From assembly GCA_964587525.1 (NCBI GenBank), contig CAZPLZ010000153.1, forward strand, positions 1 through 7,969: DNA of 7,969 nucleotides, in the 5' to 3' direction. The stretch comes from CAZPLZ01 sp964587525. GTDB taxonomy: Bacteria; Oederibacteriota; CAKKQC01. Below the pieces are notes generated by a model. It did no database searches and was not told where the DNA came from. It saw only the letters and a list, made by a program, of their open reading frames with translations. Shown in pieces: positions 6,240 through 7,969 of the stretch (within the stretch, counting starts at the first letter, position 1; the number at the start of each line of letters is the position of its first letter). The translations under genes and the position numbers were made by a program.

Positions 6240-7397
6240 ATGAAAATCACCGGGTTAAAACACCTCATTGTCGGCGGCGGCGGAAAGCACTGGGTCTTCG
6301 TGAAAATCGAGACCAGTTCGCCGGGCCTGTACGGCTGGGGGGAAGCATCGCTGGAGTGGAAACCTCAGGCGGTGGCCGGCGCCCTGGATGACCTGTTCCC
6401 TCTCATCAAGGGCCTGGACCCCCGGCGGATCGAGCATGTCTGGCAGACCCTGTACCGCCACGGCTTCTATCGCGGCGGGGTCACGATCATGTCCGCGATC
6501 AGCGGGATCGATCAGGCGTGCTGGGACATCCTGGGCAAATCGCTGGGGGTGCCGGTGTATCAGCTCTTGGGCGGCGCCGTGCGCGACAAGGTGCGCGTGT
6601 ACGGCCACATGACCGGCGGCGGAAAGAAATCAGGACGCAAACCTAAGCGCAGCATCGGCGAGACGGCGCGCGCGAGCCTGGTGGATGGCCTGACGGCGCT
6701 CAAGTTCGTTCCGATCCCCTTCAGCCGGTCCACCGAGGGCCTGGCGGCGATCAAACGGGTCCGGGCGGCCGCCGTGGAAGTGCGCAAAGCGGTCGGCGAG
6801 AAGGTGGACCTCATGGTGGACCTGCACGGCCGCACGACCCCGGCGATGGGGGTGCAGTACGGCAAAGTGCTCGAGGACCTCGGGCTCTTGTTCATTGAGG
6901 AGCCGTGCCTCCCGGGTTCGGTCTCGGGCATGGCGAAGGTGGCGCGGGAAGTGCGGATCCCGGTGGCCACGGGCGAACGGCTGGTCACCCGGTATGAGTT
7001 CGTGCCCCTGCTCGAGGCCCGGGCCTGTGAGATCGTCCAGCCGGACCCCGCGCACTGCGGCGGCATTTCCGAAACCCGAAAGATCGCTTCGCTGGCCGAA
7101 AGCTACTACTGCGGCATCGCCCCGCACAACCCGCTGGGGCCGATCAACACGCAGGTGTGCTTTCACTTGGGGTTAGCGATGCCCAACTTTCTAATCCAGG
7201 AGATCCTCCAGCGTGGCGTGCCCTGGCGCGACGAGGTGGTCACCCCGCCGATGAAGATCGAGCACGGTTACGTCCACCCGGGCAATCGGCCCGGGCTCGG
7301 CATCGAAGTCAACGAGCGGGAGGCGGCCAAACACCCGTTCAAGCCCGAGGGGTACATGCAGTTTCACCACGAGGACGGCTCCGTCGCGGACTGGTAG
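6240..7397 (+). CDS. Enolase-superfamily sugar-acid dehydratase, D-galactonate dehydratase-like
   Basis: The 385-residue cytoplasmic protein is a mandelate-racemase-group dehydratase that closely resembles E. coli DgoD, which converts D-galactonate to 2-keto-3-deoxygalactonate. Residues 1-115 form the capping domain (VKIET, GWGEAS, YRHGFYRGG, SAISGIDQACWDILGK); the barrel follows. Metal ligands are D194 (VDLHG), E220 (FIEEP) and E246 (ATGER). Acid-base candidates are H196 and H296 (APHNPLGP), with D269 as partner of H296 and E321 closing the site. The spacing between these residues equals that recalled for DgoD, and the C-terminus HEDGSVADW matches its end. A basic, glycine-rich stretch (about 125-138, GGGKKSGRKPKRS) in the substrate-covering region differs from DgoD, so another sugar acid is possible. 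It follows the symporter and a small membrane peptide, consistent with an uptake-and-dehydration operon. Mechanism is secure; substrate is provisional. Confidence 0.93.
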   Translation: MKITGLKHLIVGGGGKHWVFVKIETSSPGLYGWGEASLEWKPQAVAGALDDLFPLIKGLDPRRIEHVWQTLYRHGFYRGGVTIMSAISGIDQACWDILGKSLGVPVYQLLGGAVRDKVRVYGHMTGGGKKSGRKPKRSIGETARASLVDGLTALKFVPIPFSRSTEGLAAIKRVRAAAVEVRKAVGEKVDLMVDLHGRTTPAMGVQYGKVLEDLGLLFIEEPCLPGSVSGMAKVAREVRIPVATGERLVTRYEFVPLLEARACEIVQPDPAHCGGISETRKIASLAESYYCGIAPHNPLGPINTQVCFHLGLAMPNFLIQEILQRGVPWRDEVVTPPMKIEHGYVHPGNRPGLGIEVNEREAAKHPFKPEGYMQFHHEDGSVADW

Positions 7398-7442
7398 TTA
7401 CGCTCAGACCGTGGATGATTCAAGAGGATTCACACCAGGACC

Positions 7443-7471
7443 TTGACTCATTGTGATTCTGATGCTAGAAT
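7443..7471 (+). promoter_or_regulatory. Sigma70-type promoter of the vapBC-like module, probably leaderless
   Basis: TTGACT (7443-7448, one mismatch to TTGACA) is followed by a 17-bp spacer and TAGAAT (7466-7471, one mismatch to TATAAT). A TG one base before the -10 (7463-7464) gives an extended -10. Transcription should begin about 6-8 bases downstream, at 7477-7479, and the antitoxin ATG is at 7481, so the message would have essentially no leader. No Shine-Dalgarno site lies before that ATG, which agrees. The boxes are seen directly; activity is inferred. Confidence 0.65.
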
Positions 7472-7476
7472 CAGAA
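7455..7476. promoter_or_regulatory. Nested inverted repeats over the -10 box, probable antitoxin operator
   Basis: Two perfect inverted repeats overlap: GATTCT (7455-7460) with AGAATC (7467-7472), and TTCTGAT (7457-7463) with ATCAGAA (7470-7476). Each has a 6-bp spacer. They cover the -10 box and end 4 bp before the antitoxin start codon. Ribbon-helix-helix antitoxins usually bind such palindromes with the toxin and repress their own promoter, so this is the expected autoregulatory operator. The repeats are seen; binding is inferred. Confidence 0.6.
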
Positions 7477-7480
7477 CCAG

Positions 7481-7717
7481 ATGCAAGAGCGTACAACGAT
7501 CCGGGCTGAACGGGACGACCTGGAAATCCTCCGGGGAGAAGCGCATCGGAAGGGCGTGTCCCTGGCCGAGTTGGCGGCCCAGATCATCGCCGAAAAAGCC
7601 ACGAGCCTTCGCGCCCAACACCGGCCACGGCTGGGACTTGGGGCTAGTGGCGAGGGGGTGGGGAGGACCAGCGTCAAGGACGAAGCGTCTCCGGCGTCGA
7701 CACCCTTTCGTTCCTGA
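7481..7717 (+). CDS. VapB-type antitoxin, ribbon-helix-helix DNA-binding protein
   Basis: The 78-residue protein begins with a short strand (RTTIRAE, 4-10) and two helices (about 11-22 and 27-40, with KGVSLAELAAQIIAEKA), the layout of ribbon-helix-helix antitoxins. The tail (RPRLGLGASGEGV and a C-terminal PFRS) resembles the toxin-wrapping tails of VapB proteins in high-GC bacteria. It should dimerise, bind the palindrome in its own promoter and neutralise the PIN-domain toxin encoded next. Start 7481 is chosen because the fold begins there and the promoter places the transcript start just before it. Its stop TGA shares one base with the toxin ATG (TGATG), which couples their translation. Length is typical for the family. 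The exact VapB subfamily was not determined. Confidence 0.86.
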   Translation: MQERTTIRAERDDLEILRGEAHRKGVSLAELAAQIIAEKATSLRAQHRPRLGLGASGEGVGRTSVKDEASPASTPFRS

Positions 7718-7969
7718 TGGCCCTGGTGCTGGACACCGGACCGATCCTCGCAGCCCTCGACACCGATGATCCGGCACACAAGGCCTGCGCCTCCCTGCTC
7801 AGCGCAGCTAGGGAGACGCTGGTAGTGGTAGCGCCCACACTCGTGGAAATCGATTATTGGATCCGCCGACGGCTGTCTCCCAAGGTGTGGCGCGCCTTTT
7901 TGGAGGACCTGGCGGGCGGAGCCTATCACCTGGAGGAGATGGAAATCCACGATGTTCTGCGAGCCGCCG
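7717..7969 (+). CDS. VapC-type PIN-domain ribonuclease toxin, C-terminus cut by window edge
   Basis: The frame runs from ATG 7717 to the right edge (84 codons). The N-terminus VLDTGPILAALDTDD carries the first PIN-domain acidic residue, D6, and PTLVEIDYWIRR carries the second, E44; DDPAHKACASLL between them is also typical. The remaining acidic residues would lie beyond the window. PIN-domain toxins cleave RNA (often tRNA or rRNA) with Mg2+ and are silenced by the antitoxin encoded just upstream. The gene overlaps the antitoxin stop by one base (TGATG) and lacks its own ribosome site, so it is translated by re-initiation. Truncation is due only to the window end; the seen part has no frameshift. 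Which RNA it would cut cannot be inferred. Confidence 0.88.
   Translation, partial: MALVLDTGPILAALDTDDPAHKACASLLSAARETLVVVAPTLVEIDYWIRRRLSPKVWRAFLEDLAGGAYHLEEMEIHDVLRAA

Larger units (their letters stand above)
7398..7480. other. Intergenic gap between dehydratase and toxin-antitoxin module
   Basis: This 83-bp gap has no hairpin followed by a T-run, so no intrinsic terminator is evident for the upstream operon. Its right half holds the toxin-antitoxin promoter and inverted repeats. Nothing else was recognised. Confidence 0.6.

Noticed and set aside
6240..7397. Enolase-family protein as an L-Ala-D/L-Glu epimerase partnering the NlpC/P60 enzyme in wall-peptide recycling.
   Set aside because: Such gene pairs exist elsewhere, but this enzyme has the dehydratase His pair (H196, H296 with D269) and lacks the paired lysines of dipeptide epimerases.
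7398..7442. Intrinsic terminator after the dehydratase.
   Set aside because: No stable hairpin with a following T-run was found in this stretch.

Overview
The window is almost entirely coding. It looks like a piece of a moderately GC-rich Gram-negative heterotroph that degrades plant or algal polysaccharide. The gene families and the weak use of Shine-Dalgarno sites would fit the Planctomycetes/Verrucomicrobia/Acidobacteria range, but nothing here fixes the taxon. Three directional blocks are visible.

Block 1 (minus strand, positions 4331 to 1) is a tight run of three exported proteins. Transcribed first is a NlpC/P60 peptidoglycan endopeptidase with SH3-type domains. Next comes a 571-residue secreted protein of unknown function with a CBM4/9-like beta-sandwich and Ig-like C-terminal modules. 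Last is a GH44 endo-beta-1,4-glucanase/xyloglucanase that runs off the left edge. Adjacent genes overlap (35 nt, then an ATGA overlap), so they are probably co-translated.

Block 2 (plus strand, 4373 to 7397) diverges from block 1 across only 41 bp. It encodes a sodium:solute symporter with an unusual C-terminal extension, a 26-codon single-helix peptide that overlaps the symporter stop codon (ATGA), and an enolase-superfamily sugar-acid dehydratase closely resembling D-galactonate dehydratase. Together they suggest uptake and dehydration of a sugar acid. With the divergent GH44 block this suggests a small carbohydrate-use locus: outside the cell, polysaccharide cleavage; inside, sugar-acid catabolism.

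Block 3 (plus strand, 7443 to the right edge) is a type II toxin-antitoxin module of the VapBC type. It has a ribbon-helix-helix antitoxin and a PIN-domain toxin cut by the window edge. Its promoter is clear (TTGACT, 17 bp, TAGAAT with extended -10), sits inside nested inverted repeats, and places the predicted transcription start within about three bases of the antitoxin ATG, so the mRNA is probably leaderless.

I found no RNA genes, CRISPR arrays, insertion sequences or convincing terminators. The non-coding stretches are short: 4332-4372, 6229-6239 and 7398-7480. The most noteworthy items are the small membrane peptide tied to the symporter, the unrecognised multidomain secreted protein between a wall hydrolase and a GH44 enzyme, and the leaderless autoregulated-looking TA promoter.
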